Assembly: GCA_038141525.1 (NCBI GenBank)
Contig: JAYQIF010000003.1
Coordinates: 1 to 47,595, forward strand
Origin: BACL21 sp038141525
GTDB taxonomy: Bacteria; Bacteroidota; Bacteroidia; Flavobacteriales; Flavobacteriaceae
Length of the DNA stretch: 47,595 nt
Direction: 5' to 3'
This document shows, piece after piece, positions 19,656-27,500 of this stretch (positions within the stretch are counted from its first letter, which is position 1; each line of letters opens with the position of its first letter). The translations under genes and the position numbers were made by a program. The notes beneath the pieces were generated by a model. It did not search any database. It saw only the letters and a list, made by a program, of their open reading frames with translations, and was not told the DNA's origin.

Positions 19656-19680
19656 AGGATAAAATTAAGCATTAGGCTGT

Positions 19681-20556
19681 TTAATTCATGATAGGGTCAT
19701 TGGTTAAGACAACATTCCAAAAATTCATATTGCTGATATGAGGGGGTAAAGTACCCAAAACGTGATACGGTGCCGTAGTCTCCCAAACGAGATATTTTTT
19801 TCCGTAAAATAGTTTGTATTGTCCGGTTTGGGGAAGATTTAGTCCCAATATTGAATGACGATAAACGTCGCTATTGAGGATGGCAACATCATAATTAAAC
19901 GCACTGAGTACGCTAAAAAGGAAGACTGTGCGCGTATCACAATCTCCCTTTAGATTTTTCATGAATCCTAGTGGTGTTTGTAAACCAAAAGGTTGGTCGC
20001 CAAGACAACAATCGGGACAGTCGCTAAAGAGTTCCAGAATCCACTCTTCATTGTGCTGTGTTTGGTCACAATTCTTCGGCAAAATCAAGGCATATGGTAT
20101 GTTCTGAATGCAACTCACGATCATTTCAGCGAATAATTCTGCCGACATGGGCTGTTGCTGATAAATCTGATAAAAGGCATCCAGAATCAAATCGAGTTTT
20201 GGACTGCTCTCCTGCACCATTTGTGCGTAGAGCGCCCCCCAAAAATTCGTTGACGCCTCTGGGTTCATCATTTTATGGGACGCTATGGCTTGAGAGACAT
20301 CCTTATGTCGAACTATTAGATTGGACTGGTAGGCGTTACCGTAATTATTTTGCCATAAGCGATTATGGTGATAAACCACTACACTGTCTTTGTCCTTGTC
20401 GATCCAAAACTTCTGGGTGCCAATGGGAGGATTATTTACACTTTTCTCTTGGGCATTATCATTCAAGGATTCAAGTAAACTGCGCATGACCATGATCGCC
20501 AATACAAGTATCATAACACCATAGATGAGCGATCGATTTTTTACTGCTTTACTCAT
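19681..20556 (-). CDS. Membrane-anchored transglutaminase-like protein
   Basis: The 291-residue protein has one N-terminal membrane helix (about residues 9-27), so its body is likely periplasmic or lumenal. The C-terminal half contains GDCDTRTVFLFSVLSAF and, about 20 residues later, YRHSILGL. This Cys-then-His arrangement is that of papain-fold transglutaminase-like enzymes, and a following WETTAPY could supply the Asp/Thr position. Hydrolase or amine-transfer activity is inferred from the fold only. The ATG overlaps the end of the LuxE-like gene by four bases. Confidence 0.65.
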   Translation of the reverse strand: MSKAVKNRSLIYGVMILVLAIMVMRSLLESLNDNAQEKSVNNPPIGTQKFWIDKDKDSVVVYHHNRLWQNNYGNAYQSNLIVRHKDVSQAIASHKMMNPEASTNFWGALYAQMVQESSPKLDLILDAFYQIYQQQPMSAELFAEMIVSCIQNIPYALILPKNCDQTQHNEEWILELFSDCPDCCLGDQPFGLQTPLGFMKNLKGDCDTRTVFLFSVLSAFNYDVAILNSDVYRHSILGLNLPQTGQYKLFYGKKYLVWETTAPYHVLGTLPPHISNMNFWNVVLTNDPIMN

Positions 20557-21548
20557 GCCTCTAGCAATAAATTACAGCCACGAATGTCGCTATGGTCAAA
20601 GCGGCCTAATAGTGAAAACCGACCATCGGAATAGGTTTTGCCTAAATCTTGAGTGGCAATAAACGCGCAAGAGTAGACATTAGCCAAATCGATAATATTG
20701 ATACCGCCAGTGCGCTGGTCTACAAGAGTCATCGGGTCTTCTGGGTCTCTGGTGAGCACACGCATCCAAGGTGGTGTTTGGAATGTTCCTCCTGTGGTGG
20801 CATAAGCCTGCGACATGAGTTCGGTCATGCCATATTCACTGTGAATATTCGGGAGTCCAAATTGTTTGGAGAGTTCCTGGTGTAGGGCAGCTTTAGTCCA
20901 CTCTGCTCTTTTTCCTTTCATCCCGCCGGTTTCCATGATGATCGTGTCTTTTGAAAGATTCCAAGGTCCGATTTGCGCCAGGTCCAACAAAGCGTAAGAC
21001 ACCCCCAATAGTAAAACCCGTTTTCCCGAAGCATTCAATTGGTGCATTAATTGATAAAGCTCTTTGAGTTGATCCAGATAAAACCCACTTTTTGGGTGAC
21101 CACTTTGCTCAATCAAGGCATTAGCCATGTACACTAATGAAGACCCAGTCCGTTCCAGATATGAGGGCAAAAGAGCAAGGACTACATATTGGTCTACAGG
21201 GCCATAAATGCGAGTAAATGCCTTACTAAAGCAGCGCTCATAAAATGTCAAATCCGGCACATGATGAACGCTCGGAGTATTTCCCGTGGTGCCACTCGAA
21301 AGAAATTGCTCTTGTGCTCTAGCATTTTGATGCAATATTTTATGGTTTTTAAATAAGCCAATGGGTAAAAAAGGAATTTGAGAGACACTTTTTATTTTGG
21401 CTGGAGTTTTTCCCAATAAATCACAATAGGTCTTGTAGGGAGCCACATGGTGATATTGCTCGGCAAAAAGAGAAAGGGCGATGTCGTCGAACTCTTTTGT
21501 AGTTAAGGGTAAAAAAATACGCTCTTTAAGTTGCTCGGTCAGGGACAT
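20553..21548 (-). CDS. LuxE-like acyl-protein synthetase (adenylate-forming)
   Basis: A 331-residue protein from ATG 21546-21548 (MSLTEQLKERIF). A longer start at 21575 would cross the promoter box. The motifs are of the LuxE/PaaK adenylating group: FLSSGTTGNTPSVH is the ATP-binding Ser/Thr/Gly loop, followed by METGGMKGKR and HSEYGMTELMSQAY, with a C-terminal GRFDHSDIRGCN. It should activate a carboxylic acid as its adenylate. No luxC or luxD lies nearby, so this is not a luminescence gene. It is the first gene of a tight set with the transglutaminase-like and DUF350 genes. Confidence 0.78.
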   Translation of the reverse strand: MSLTEQLKERIFLPLTTKEFDDIALSLFAEQYHHVAPYKTYCDLLGKTPAKIKSVSQIPFLPIGLFKNHKILHQNARAQEQFLSSGTTGNTPSVHHVPDLTFYERCFSKAFTRIYGPVDQYVVLALLPSYLERTGSSLVYMANALIEQSGHPKSGFYLDQLKELYQLMHQLNASGKRVLLLGVSYALLDLAQIGPWNLSKDTIIMETGGMKGKRAEWTKAALHQELSKQFGLPNIHSEYGMTELMSQAYATTGGTFQTPPWMRVLTRDPEDPMTLVDQRTGGINIIDLANVYSCAFIATQDLGKTYSDGRFSLLGRFDHSDIRGCNLLLEA

Positions 21549-21551
21549 AGC

Positions 21552-21559
21552 CAAAAATA
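21552..21559 (-). promoter_or_regulatory. -7 promoter box three bases from the LuxE-like start codon
   Basis: On the minus strand the sequence reads TATTTTTG (TAnnTTTG), and the ATG follows after three bases. A TTG lies 23 nt upstream (21583-21585). If used, transcription would start at about the ATG, giving a leaderless mRNA. Confidence 0.5.
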
Positions 21560-21601
21560 ATGAATATTGCTGCAAGTGTTCTCAAAAAGCTCAAGACCTT
21601 T

Positions 21602-22537
21602 TTATTTTTTGATGATTTTCTGGGTACTAAAATTATCGGAATCGGCAATATTTAAGAAGTACAAGCCACTGTTTAAATGTGCGATACCCCAGGATTCTTG
21701 AGTGACATCTCCACGCCATACAATACGGCCAAAAATATTTTGAATATATATTTCCTTTAACGCTGAGGGTCGACGCGTCAGGGAAAAATTATAGTCGATG
21801 GGATTGGGGATGACTGCCGTTTGATGCTGTAGATGATCTCGTGCCCCTAATTGACCCTGAAATTGGACATGGTCAATGTAAAAAGCTTCACTGCTGGCAT
21901 TATTTCTTGCCTCCACCACAAGTTGTGCGCTATCGAATTCAGAGATAGAGGCGCTAAGGCTCAGCCACCTCCCTTCAATATTGAGGTCATCTATATCGCT
22001 CCCCGTAGTCTCGAGTAGATCAATTTTATCCCCATTAATGGGATTGGTGACATAAATCGCGAGGCGATCTGAGTTGGATGCATTCTGTGTGCCATCGCCC
22101 TCATAGGTCGATTCTTTAATAAATACTTGGCAAGAAACTATAACCTCTGACCACTCACTCAGACTAACTTCGGCGAAATTCAGTGTAAAATTTCCATCGA
22201 TGTCACTCATGACATAGCCTTGACTTCCTTCATAAAAGCTCCCAACTGTCGCAATGTCGTCGGTAATTCCGACTTGATCTCCATCGCTAAGGCCGTTGCT
22301 GGGGTCGTCGTAAGGCGTATAAAATGCATGATATCCTAATTGATTGTTGTTTGAATCGACGTTGAGTATGGGTTCTTCAAAATTATTGATCAGTGGATGC
22401 GGCGTGTTGGGGTCCTCAAGGTCGTGATAGAGACTGCTGTAGGTGGGTTGCGCCTCGAAATTGGCGATGAATAGTTCTTGGGCTTGTGCGAGGTGAATCA
22501 CAATGAGACAAAACCCTGTCATAACATGTTGTTTCAT
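21602..22537 (-). CDS. Secreted protein with T9SS type A sorting domain
   Basis: The 311-residue protein has a signal peptide (MKQHVMTGFCLIVIHLAQAQ). The middle part is a beta-rich module with FIKESTYEGDG and EARNNASSEAFYIDHVQF, like carbohydrate-binding or jelly-roll domains; I cannot name a family. The C-terminus, from VIPNPIDYNFSL through NIFGRIVWRG and LNSGLYFLNI to the terminal IIKK, is a type IX secretion sorting domain. It should be exported to the cell surface or medium. Followed by the LuxE-like gene after 53 bp, but that gene has its own promoter box. Confidence 0.8.
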   Translation of the reverse strand: MKQHVMTGFCLIVIHLAQAQELFIANFEAQPTYSSLYHDLEDPNTPHPLINNFEEPILNVDSNNNQLGYHAFYTPYDDPSNGLSDGDQVGITDDIATVGSFYEGSQGYVMSDIDGNFTLNFAEVSLSEWSEVIVSCQVFIKESTYEGDGTQNASNSDRLAIYVTNPINGDKIDLLETTGSDIDDLNIEGRWLSLSASISEFDSAQLVVEARNNASSEAFYIDHVQFQGQLGARDHLQHQTAVIPNPIDYNFSLTRRPSALKEIYIQNIFGRIVWRGDVTQESWGIAHLNSGLYFLNIADSDNFSTQKIIKK

Positions 22538-22583
22538 GATTTTTGTGTTTTAATATGATACAAATTTGGCAGGGAGTTATACG

Positions 22584-22598
22584 GGTGACTAGGTCACC
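22584..22598. promoter_or_regulatory. Perfect 15-bp palindrome GGTGACTAGGTCACC
   Basis: Two 6-bp arms around a 3-bp centre, in the 287-bp intergenic region between the divergent T9SS protein and PhoB-like genes. The form is that of a dimer-binding operator. The protein that binds it is not known. Confidence 0.4.
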
Positions 22599-22723
22599 GT
22601 AAAGCGATGTAAATCAATAGAACGCAGTTCTTGTAAATACTTTGGCTAATTTAAACCAGTGTGCGTATTTGACCTAAATCATGTACTGCGAATGCTTAAA
22701 TTTGCAGGTGTTTTTTATAAAAT

Positions 22724-22742
22724 CACAAGACATTATCTTGTG
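22724..22742. promoter_or_regulatory. Hairpin upstream of the two-component operon
   Basis: CACAAGA and TCTTGTG, 7-bp arms with a CATTA loop. It sits between two -7 box matches (TAAATTTG at 22697-22704 and at 22767-22774), so it is in the leader if the first is used, or an operator if the second is used. Confidence 0.35.
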
Positions 22743-22766
22743 TTACCTTATGGTTAATAATTGGGG

Positions 22767-22774
22767 TAAATTTG
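22767..22774 (+). promoter_or_regulatory. Putative -7 promoter box of the phoB/phoR-like operon
   Basis: TAAATTTG matches TAnnTTTG, 50 nt before the ATG at 22825. It sits in a partial inverted repeat (GGGTAAATTTGACCC). An identical box is found at 22697-22704. Confidence 0.45.
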
Positions 22775-22824
22775 ACCCGACACTCAATAAAATGTATCTT
22801 TAACATCATCCTCGCGTAAAGGTC

Positions 22825-23508
22825 ATGAAGAAAAAAGACATCACAATTTTATTGGTTGACGACGAACCAGATATCCTTGAAATCGTCGGTTATAATTTGT
22901 CCCAAGAAGGTTATTCGGTAATCACAGCCGAAAATGGACTTCGGGCTTTAGATCAGGCCAAGAAACACAAACCACACTTGATCATCTTGGATGTTATGAT
23001 GCCCGAAATGGATGGCATTGAGGCCTGTGAAAAACTCCGTGCTATGCCCGAGATTTCCGAAAGTGTGATCACATTTTTAACCGCCAGGGGTGAAGATTAT
23101 TCACAGTTGGCTGGATTTGAAGCCGGAGCAGATGATTACATCACCAAGCCTGTCAAGCCCAAAGTACTCGTGAGTAAAGTCAAGGCCTTGCTGCGTCGCT
23201 ATAAAGAGGCTCAGGAAGCCCCGCAGAACTTAAAATTAGGAAATTTAACCATCAATCGTGAGGAATATAAAATCATCAAAGACAAAAAAGAGATGTTGCT
23301 TCCTCGAAAGGAATTCGAACTGCTTGCTCTATTGGCCTCGAAGCCAGGCAAAGTATTTAAGCGTGAGGAAATATTGGATGTCGTCTGGGGTAATGAAGTC
23401 ATTGTCGGTGGAAGAACCATTGATGTGCACATACGAAAGTTGCGCGAAAAAATTGGAGATAATCGATTCAAAACAGTCAAAGGGGTCGGTTATAAGTTTG
23501 TAGAGTAA
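22825..23508 (+). CDS. Response regulator, OmpR/PhoB family
   Basis: A 227-residue two-component regulator. The receiver domain (about 1-125) has the acidic pair DDEPD (residues 12-16), phosphoacceptor Asp56 in LIILDVMMPEMDG, and the conserved Lys in DDYITKPVKPKVL. A C-terminal winged helix of OmpR type follows, with LLPRKEFELLALLASKPGKV and VGGRTIDVHIRKLREKIG. The similarity is to PhoB-type regulators, but there are no phosphate genes nearby. Its stop overlaps the kinase ATG by one base. Confidence 0.93.
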   Translation: MKKKDITILLVDDEPDILEIVGYNLSQEGYSVITAENGLRALDQAKKHKPHLIILDVMMPEMDGIEACEKLRAMPEISESVITFLTARGEDYSQLAGFEAGADDYITKPVKPKVLVSKVKALLRRYKEAQEAPQNLKLGNLTINREEYKIIKDKKEMLLPRKEFELLALLASKPGKVFKREEILDVVWGNEVIVGGRTIDVHIRKLREKIGDNRFKTVKGVGYKFVE

Positions 23509-24551
23509 TGGTTGCGCCTAAATCTCAAACCACCAAATTTGCCTTGAAATTGGCAGCCATAATTACCGTTATGGCTATTTTTTTAGCCTTGCTATTTCAG
23601 AATATTCAAACAGGAAAAGCTTGGTGGTTATGGCCACTGGTTGGAGTGGCCTTTTTTGGAGCGGCCTTTTTTCTCATCAGTCAACTCACTCAGCGCCTGA
23701 TCTATAAACAAATCAAAAAGTTATACCGAGGAGTTCAAAGTTTAGAGCAAACACAACTCGAGCGCTCACCGGTCACTACAGACCTCAATGCATTGACTCA
23801 GGAGGTTGAGCGTTTTACCGAAAATCGACAACTGGAACTGACTACCCTAAAAGATAGAGAGGCGTATCGCCGCGAATTCATGGGGAATGTAGCTCATGAA
23901 TTAAAGACACCATTGTTTACCGTTCAGGGTTATGTCTTGACTCTTCTCGACGGAGCAATGAAAGATAAAACGGTGCGTAAAAAATATTTACAACGGACCA
24001 ACAAGGCTGTCGAGAGACTCATTTATATCGTTAAGGACTTAGACATGATCACCAAGATCGAAATGGGTGGATTGACCCTCGAGCGTGAATCTTTTAATAT
24101 AATCGAGCTCATTCAAAATGCCTTTGACCTTCTCGAGATGAAGGCAGAGGGTAAAGAGTTGTCTTTAGTTTTTGATAAAGAATATAAAGACAGCATAATG
24201 GTCCATGCGGATCGCGAACGCATTCAACAAGTTTTGACCAATCTTGTCGATAATTCAATAAAATACGGAAAAACAGGGGGTACGACAGAGGTTGCTATAG
24301 ACCATCTCAATAAAAATAGATGTTTGATTCGGGTAACCGATAACGGAGAAGGAGTCGAGCAGAAAGATCTGGGGCGACTTTTCGAGCGATTTTATCGCGT
24401 GGACAAAAGCGGCTCTCGTGCAGTTGGTGGGAGTGGTTTGGGACTGGCGATTGTAAAACATCTCATCGAGGCGCACAACGAAAAAATATACGTCGAAAGC
24501 CAGTTCGGAGTGGGTTCTGAATTTTCATTCACTCTGGAATATGCCAAATAG
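23508..24551 (+). CDS. Sensor histidine kinase, PhoR type
   Basis: The 347-residue membrane kinase has two N-terminal membrane helices (about residues 12-31 and 40-60) with almost no periplasmic loop, a linker, and the HisKA H-box with phospho-His130 in GNVAHELKTPLFTVQGY. The ATPase domain has an N-box (TNLVDNSIKYGK), G1 (DNGEGV) and G2 (GGSGLGLAIVKHLI). The lack of a sensor loop suggests it senses the membrane or a partner protein. It partners the response regulator upstream. Its 3' end overlaps the convergent glycosyltransferase gene by 27 bp. Confidence 0.93.
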   Translation: MVAPKSQTTKFALKLAAIITVMAIFLALLFQNIQTGKAWWLWPLVGVAFFGAAFFLISQLTQRLIYKQIKKLYRGVQSLEQTQLERSPVTTDLNALTQEVERFTENRQLELTTLKDREAYRREFMGNVAHELKTPLFTVQGYVLTLLDGAMKDKTVRKKYLQRTNKAVERLIYIVKDLDMITKIEMGGLTLERESFNIIELIQNAFDLLEMKAEGKELSLVFDKEYKDSIMVHADRERIQQVLTNLVDNSIKYGKTGGTTEVAIDHLNKNRCLIRVTDNGEGVEQKDLGRLFERFYRVDKSGSRAVGGSGLGLAIVKHLIEAHNEKIYVESQFGVGSEFSFTLEYAK

Positions 24552-25616
24552 TTTACTTAATTTTTCTTTTTGTGCCTTGTGGGGCCAACCATCATAGGTT
24601 TTGAGTTGTTTTAATAGTATCGGATCAAAGGAGGATTGGGCGCAATAGGGGGCGATCAAATTTTGACTCAGTCTTTTGGCTAAATATTCTTGTTCGTATT
24701 GTCCTGGAGTTGGGATAAAAAATGCTGGAGTTTTTGTTTTTGCCAAATCCATCACTGTGGTGTAGCCAGACCGACAGATAACCAATTTACTTTGATTGAT
24801 TAATTGCTCTAAAGACTTTGAGGTTAAGAAATTAAAAATTTCAATACCGTCAATGGTCTCGACCGTCGGAGTGTCTTGAATTACCCCACAAACCATGACT
24901 ACTTTTTTGTTGTAATCTTTAAATTTTTCACGCATTATTTGCTCAAGAATACTCCGCTGGGGTTCAGGACCTGAGAGCAGTATGAGTATGTCAATAGATC
25001 GGTTTAAATTTTCTTTTTTCATCCGACTTATCGGTCCAAAATAGGCCACGGGAAATTTGAAACCAGGATCTTGACTCAGGATACCACTAAGGGCGTCTTG
25101 ACCTTCGTAATCGGGGACCCAACATTGGTCAAAGCGCTTAATAACACGCTGATGAAACCAGCTGGTGAGTGGCGTCGACCAACCACTGAGTACTTGTATT
25201 TGATGCGTTATGAATACAGAGGGAATACCATGGTGGCGTACGCCAAATCTATTGTCGCTGATAATCCCTGTAATGCCGTATTTTTTGACTAAAGATTGTG
25301 TGACCTTTTGCTCAGCACGCATGACCTTGGTAATACGAGGTATTTGTACGAACAATTGCCACTTAAACCGTTTGGGATTTTTAGTGTAGGTAATGTTGTA
25401 GGCGGGTAATGGTTCAGCAGGCAGGTCGGGAAACTCTTGTTTGAGTAGGTCCAATGCCCCCATGTCTGATGCGATCACTACTTTAAAGCCTTTCTTTAGG
25501 AGTTTTCGAATAATGGGAATACAGCGGGTGGCATGTCCGAGACCCCAATATAAGGGCGCGACCAAAATTACACCACTTTGTTTTTTGGATTTAAACGAGT
25601 ATTGATTCTCTTTCAT
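24525..25616 (-). CDS. Glycosyltransferase of the MurG/GT28-like fold
   Basis: The 363-residue protein has the GT-B layout: an N-terminal domain with APLYWGLGHATRCIPIIRKL (acceptor-side glycine loop as in MurG) and a C-terminal domain with donor-site motifs (VICRSGYTTVMDLAKTKTPA and PGQYEQEYLAKRL). It resembles UDP-GlcNAc:lipid glycosyltransferases, and I cannot give the acceptor. It overlaps the kinase gene 3' end and is divergent from trmB. Confidence 0.78.
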   Translation of the reverse strand: MKENQYSFKSKKQSGVILVAPLYWGLGHATRCIPIIRKLLKKGFKVVIASDMGALDLLKQEFPDLPAEPLPAYNITYTKNPKRFKWQLFVQIPRITKVMRAEQKVTQSLVKKYGITGIISDNRFGVRHHGIPSVFITHQIQVLSGWSTPLTSWFHQRVIKRFDQCWVPDYEGQDALSGILSQDPGFKFPVAYFGPISRMKKENLNRSIDILILLSGPEPQRSILEQIMREKFKDYNKKVVMVCGVIQDTPTVETIDGIEIFNFLTSKSLEQLINQSKLVICRSGYTTVMDLAKTKTPAFFIPTPGQYEQEYLAKRLSQNLIAPYCAQSSFDPILLKQLKTYDGWPHKAQKEKLSKLFGIFQSE

Positions 25617-25621
25617 TAACG

Positions 25622-25629
25622 CAAAAGTA
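25622..25629 (-). promoter_or_regulatory. -7 promoter box five bases from the glycosyltransferase start
   Basis: On the minus strand the sequence is TACTTTTG (TAnnTTTG), and the ATG at 25614-25616 follows after five bases. There is no other in-frame Met near the N-terminus, so a leaderless transcript is implied if this promoter is used. Confidence 0.5.
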
Positions 25630-25687
25630 GACCATATTCCTAGACCACTATATTATTGTAATTTTACCAAATAATTAAAGTAAGGTT

Positions 25688-26368
25688 GTGGGAAGTAAAA
25701 ACAAGCTCAAGCGATTTAAAGAAAACGAAACCTTTAACAATGTCATTCAGCCAAAGCGCGATGAGCTATTGGCCGGTGAATTTGCGATGAAAGGTCAATG
25801 GCGTTCTTCTTTTTTTAAAAATAACAACCCGATAGTCTTGGAACTTGGGTGTGGTAAAGGCGAATACACTCTAGCGCTTGCCCAGCGCGACCCCGACAAA
25901 AACTTTATTGGAATTGACATCAAAGGAGCGCGTTTTTGGAGAGGGGCTAAAACCGCGCTCGAAGACAATCTCAATAATGTTGGTTTTTTAAGGATTCAAA
26001 TAGAATTGTTGACCCATTGCTTTGCCCAAGGGGAAATCGATGAAGTATGGATTACTTTTCCCGATCCACAGATTAAATACAAACGCACGAAGCATCGTTT
26101 GACCAATCGTGAGTTTCTTGAGAAATATCAGCAAGTCCTGCGCCCCGGAGGCTTAGTCCATCTCAAAACTGATAGTGAATTCATGCATGGATATACTCTT
26201 GGGCTCTTGCATGGTCTTGGTCAAGAAATACATTTCGCCCAGCACGATGTTTACGGGGCTACAGGTGCTCCAGAGATTGTCACGCAAGTGCAGACGTTCT
26301 ACGAATCTCAGTATTTGGCTCAGGATAAGAAAATTACCTATGTAAGTTTTTCGTTACACCACCTCTAA
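25688..26368 (+). CDS. trmB: tRNA (guanosine(46)-N7)-methyltransferase TrmB
   Basis: SAM-dependent enzyme that makes m7G46 in the variable loop of tRNAs. It has the SAM motif LELGCGKGEYTLALA, FIGIDIKGARFWRGAK, and the catalytic/substrate region WITFPDPQIKYKRTKHRLT typical of TrmB. The length is 226 residues. The start is a GTG at 25688 (VGSKNKLKRFKENETF), as I recall for flavobacterial trmB. LysE follows after 39 bp. Confidence 0.93.
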   Translation: MGSKNKLKRFKENETFNNVIQPKRDELLAGEFAMKGQWRSSFFKNNNPIVLELGCGKGEYTLALAQRDPDKNFIGIDIKGARFWRGAKTALEDNLNNVGFLRIQIELLTHCFAQGEIDEVWITFPDPQIKYKRTKHRLTNREFLEKYQQVLRPGGLVHLKTDSEFMHGYTLGLLHGLGQEIHFAQHDVYGATGAPEIVTQVQTFYESQYLAQDKKITYVSFSLHHL

Positions 26369-26407
26369 TCCTTAATTTTAAAGCGTCAAGCAAAACAATT
26401 AATTCTA

Positions 26408-27034
26408 ATGGGCGCAGCAATCAATTTTCTTGTCGGTTATTTGGCTGCTTTTATTGGCCTGATTCCTCCGGGTTTGTTAAACATGACTGCTGCAAAAATT
26501 GGGGTCAAACAAGGGCGTAAACCCGCATTAATATTTAGTTTAGGTGTTTTGTTTGTGGTCTGTATTCAGACGGGAATCGGTCTTTTATTTGCACGATACT
26601 TAGAGCGTCATCCAGAAATTGTCGCTATCCTACAAAAAGTAGCTCTGGGTATTTTCCTGGCATTGACCTTTTATTTTTTTGTATTGGCCAAAGACAGCAG
26701 ACGAGAAGTCCCTCAAGGGGTAAAGCGATCCAAAACTAATCGATTTCTATATGGGGTTTTGTTAGGGACATTAAATGTTTTGCCCATCCCGTATTGGGTT
26801 TATATCAGCATTAGCTTTGGTGCTTTTGGATGGTTCTTTTTTGATCCGGCAATTATCGGGTGGGCCATTTTAGGTTCAGGCTTGGGTACCTTTAGCATGT
26901 TGATGCTCTATATTTATTTCTTTCGTCGCCAATTACCAGTCGGCAACTTTGGATTTAATGTAAATTATCTGCTGGGAGTGATCACTGCGTTAATATCCGC
27001 AATAACCATAATTCGTATATGGCAGAGCATGTAA
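26408..27034 (+). CDS. LysE family transporter
   Basis: An integral membrane protein of 208 residues with about six membrane helices. The family start GYLAAFIGLIPPGLLNMTAAKIGVKQGRKPAL matches the LysE/RhtB exporter signature (PGP..L.....G.K.G...). It is predicted to export amino acids or related compounds; the substrate is not predictable. Its 3' end overlaps the alkyltransferase-like gene by 16 bp, so both are probably translated from one mRNA with trmB. Confidence 0.85.
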   Translation: MGAAINFLVGYLAAFIGLIPPGLLNMTAAKIGVKQGRKPALIFSLGVLFVVCIQTGIGLLFARYLERHPEIVAILQKVALGIFLALTFYFFVLAKDSRREVPQGVKRSKTNRFLYGVLLGTLNVLPIPYWVYISISFGAFGWFFFDPAIIGWAILGSGLGTFSMLMLYIYFFRRQLPVGNFGFNVNYLLGVITALISAITIIRIWQSM

Positions 27035-27363
27035 AACTCGAGAAAAGTGATTTTTTTCAGCGCGTTTACAGAGTCGTTCGCGATATTCCCCATGGGCGCG
27101 TATGTACTTATGGGGCCATTGCTAGAGCTATCGGTGCGCCAGGCTCGGCAAGAACTGTAGGTTATGCCATGAACGCCTCACACAGTCTACCCGATGTCCC
27201 TGCGCACAGGGTGGTTAATCGCAATGGAATGCTCAGTGGGAAACATCACTTTCCAGGTAAGGATACCATGCAGCGATTGCTGGAAGACGAGGGTGTAGCG
27301 GTCACCAATGATCGTATCGCTGATTTTGATCGACTGTTGTGGGTGCCAGAGCCACTTGTTTAA
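27019..27363 (+). CDS. Alkyltransferase-like protein (MGMT family without the active-site Cys)
   Basis: A 114-residue protein of the O6-alkylguanine-DNA alkyltransferase C-terminal domain. Family motifs are IPHGRVCTYGAIARAIGAPGSARTVGYAMNAS and PAHRVVNRNGMLSGKHHF. In active MGMT the motif is PCHRV; here the Cys is Ala (PAHRV), so it cannot repair by alkyl transfer. Alkyltransferase-like (ATL) proteins use this fold to bind O6-alkylguanine and mark it for nucleotide excision repair. The Ala at this position, rather than the Trp of E. coli ATL, is common in Bacteroidota as far as I recall. Confidence 0.88.
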   Translation: MAEHVKLEKSDFFQRVYRVVRDIPHGRVCTYGAIARAIGAPGSARTVGYAMNASHSLPDVPAHRVVNRNGMLSGKHHFPGKDTMQRLLEDEGVAVTNDRIADFDRLLWVPEPLV

Positions 27364-27458
27364 ACCCTCCCAAATCTCAAAAATTTCGCATTATTTTATA
27401 TCTATAGGCCAGTCTCAAACATGCTTTAAAAGGGCTATGTAAAGACCAATTTTCTCGG

Positions 27459-27466
27459 TATATTTG
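27459..27466 (+). promoter_or_regulatory. -7 promoter box of the mrp operon
   Basis: TATATTTG matches TAnnTTTG, 34 nt before the ATG at 27501. The predicted transcription start (about 27472) falls in the palindrome at 27470-27486. Confidence 0.6.
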
Positions 27467-27469
27467 CCC

Positions 27470-27486
27470 TTTAGAATAATTCTAAA
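27470..27486. promoter_or_regulatory. Fur/PerR-like operator TTTAGAATAATTCTAAA
   Basis: A perfect 8-1-8 palindrome. Its inner 15 bases TTAGAATAATTCTAA fit the 7-1-7 layout with AATnATT core shared by Fur-superfamily sites and differ from the B. subtilis Per box (TTATAATnATTATAA) only at two symmetric positions. It overlaps the predicted transcription start of the Fe-S gene set, as a repressor site would. The regulator is not in this window. Confidence 0.55.
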
Positions 27487-27500
27487 TACGGAAGAAGGCC

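Noticed and set aside
20553..21548. Bioluminescence operon (LuxE)
   Set aside because: No luxA, luxB, luxC or luxD nearby; only the adenylating family is shared.
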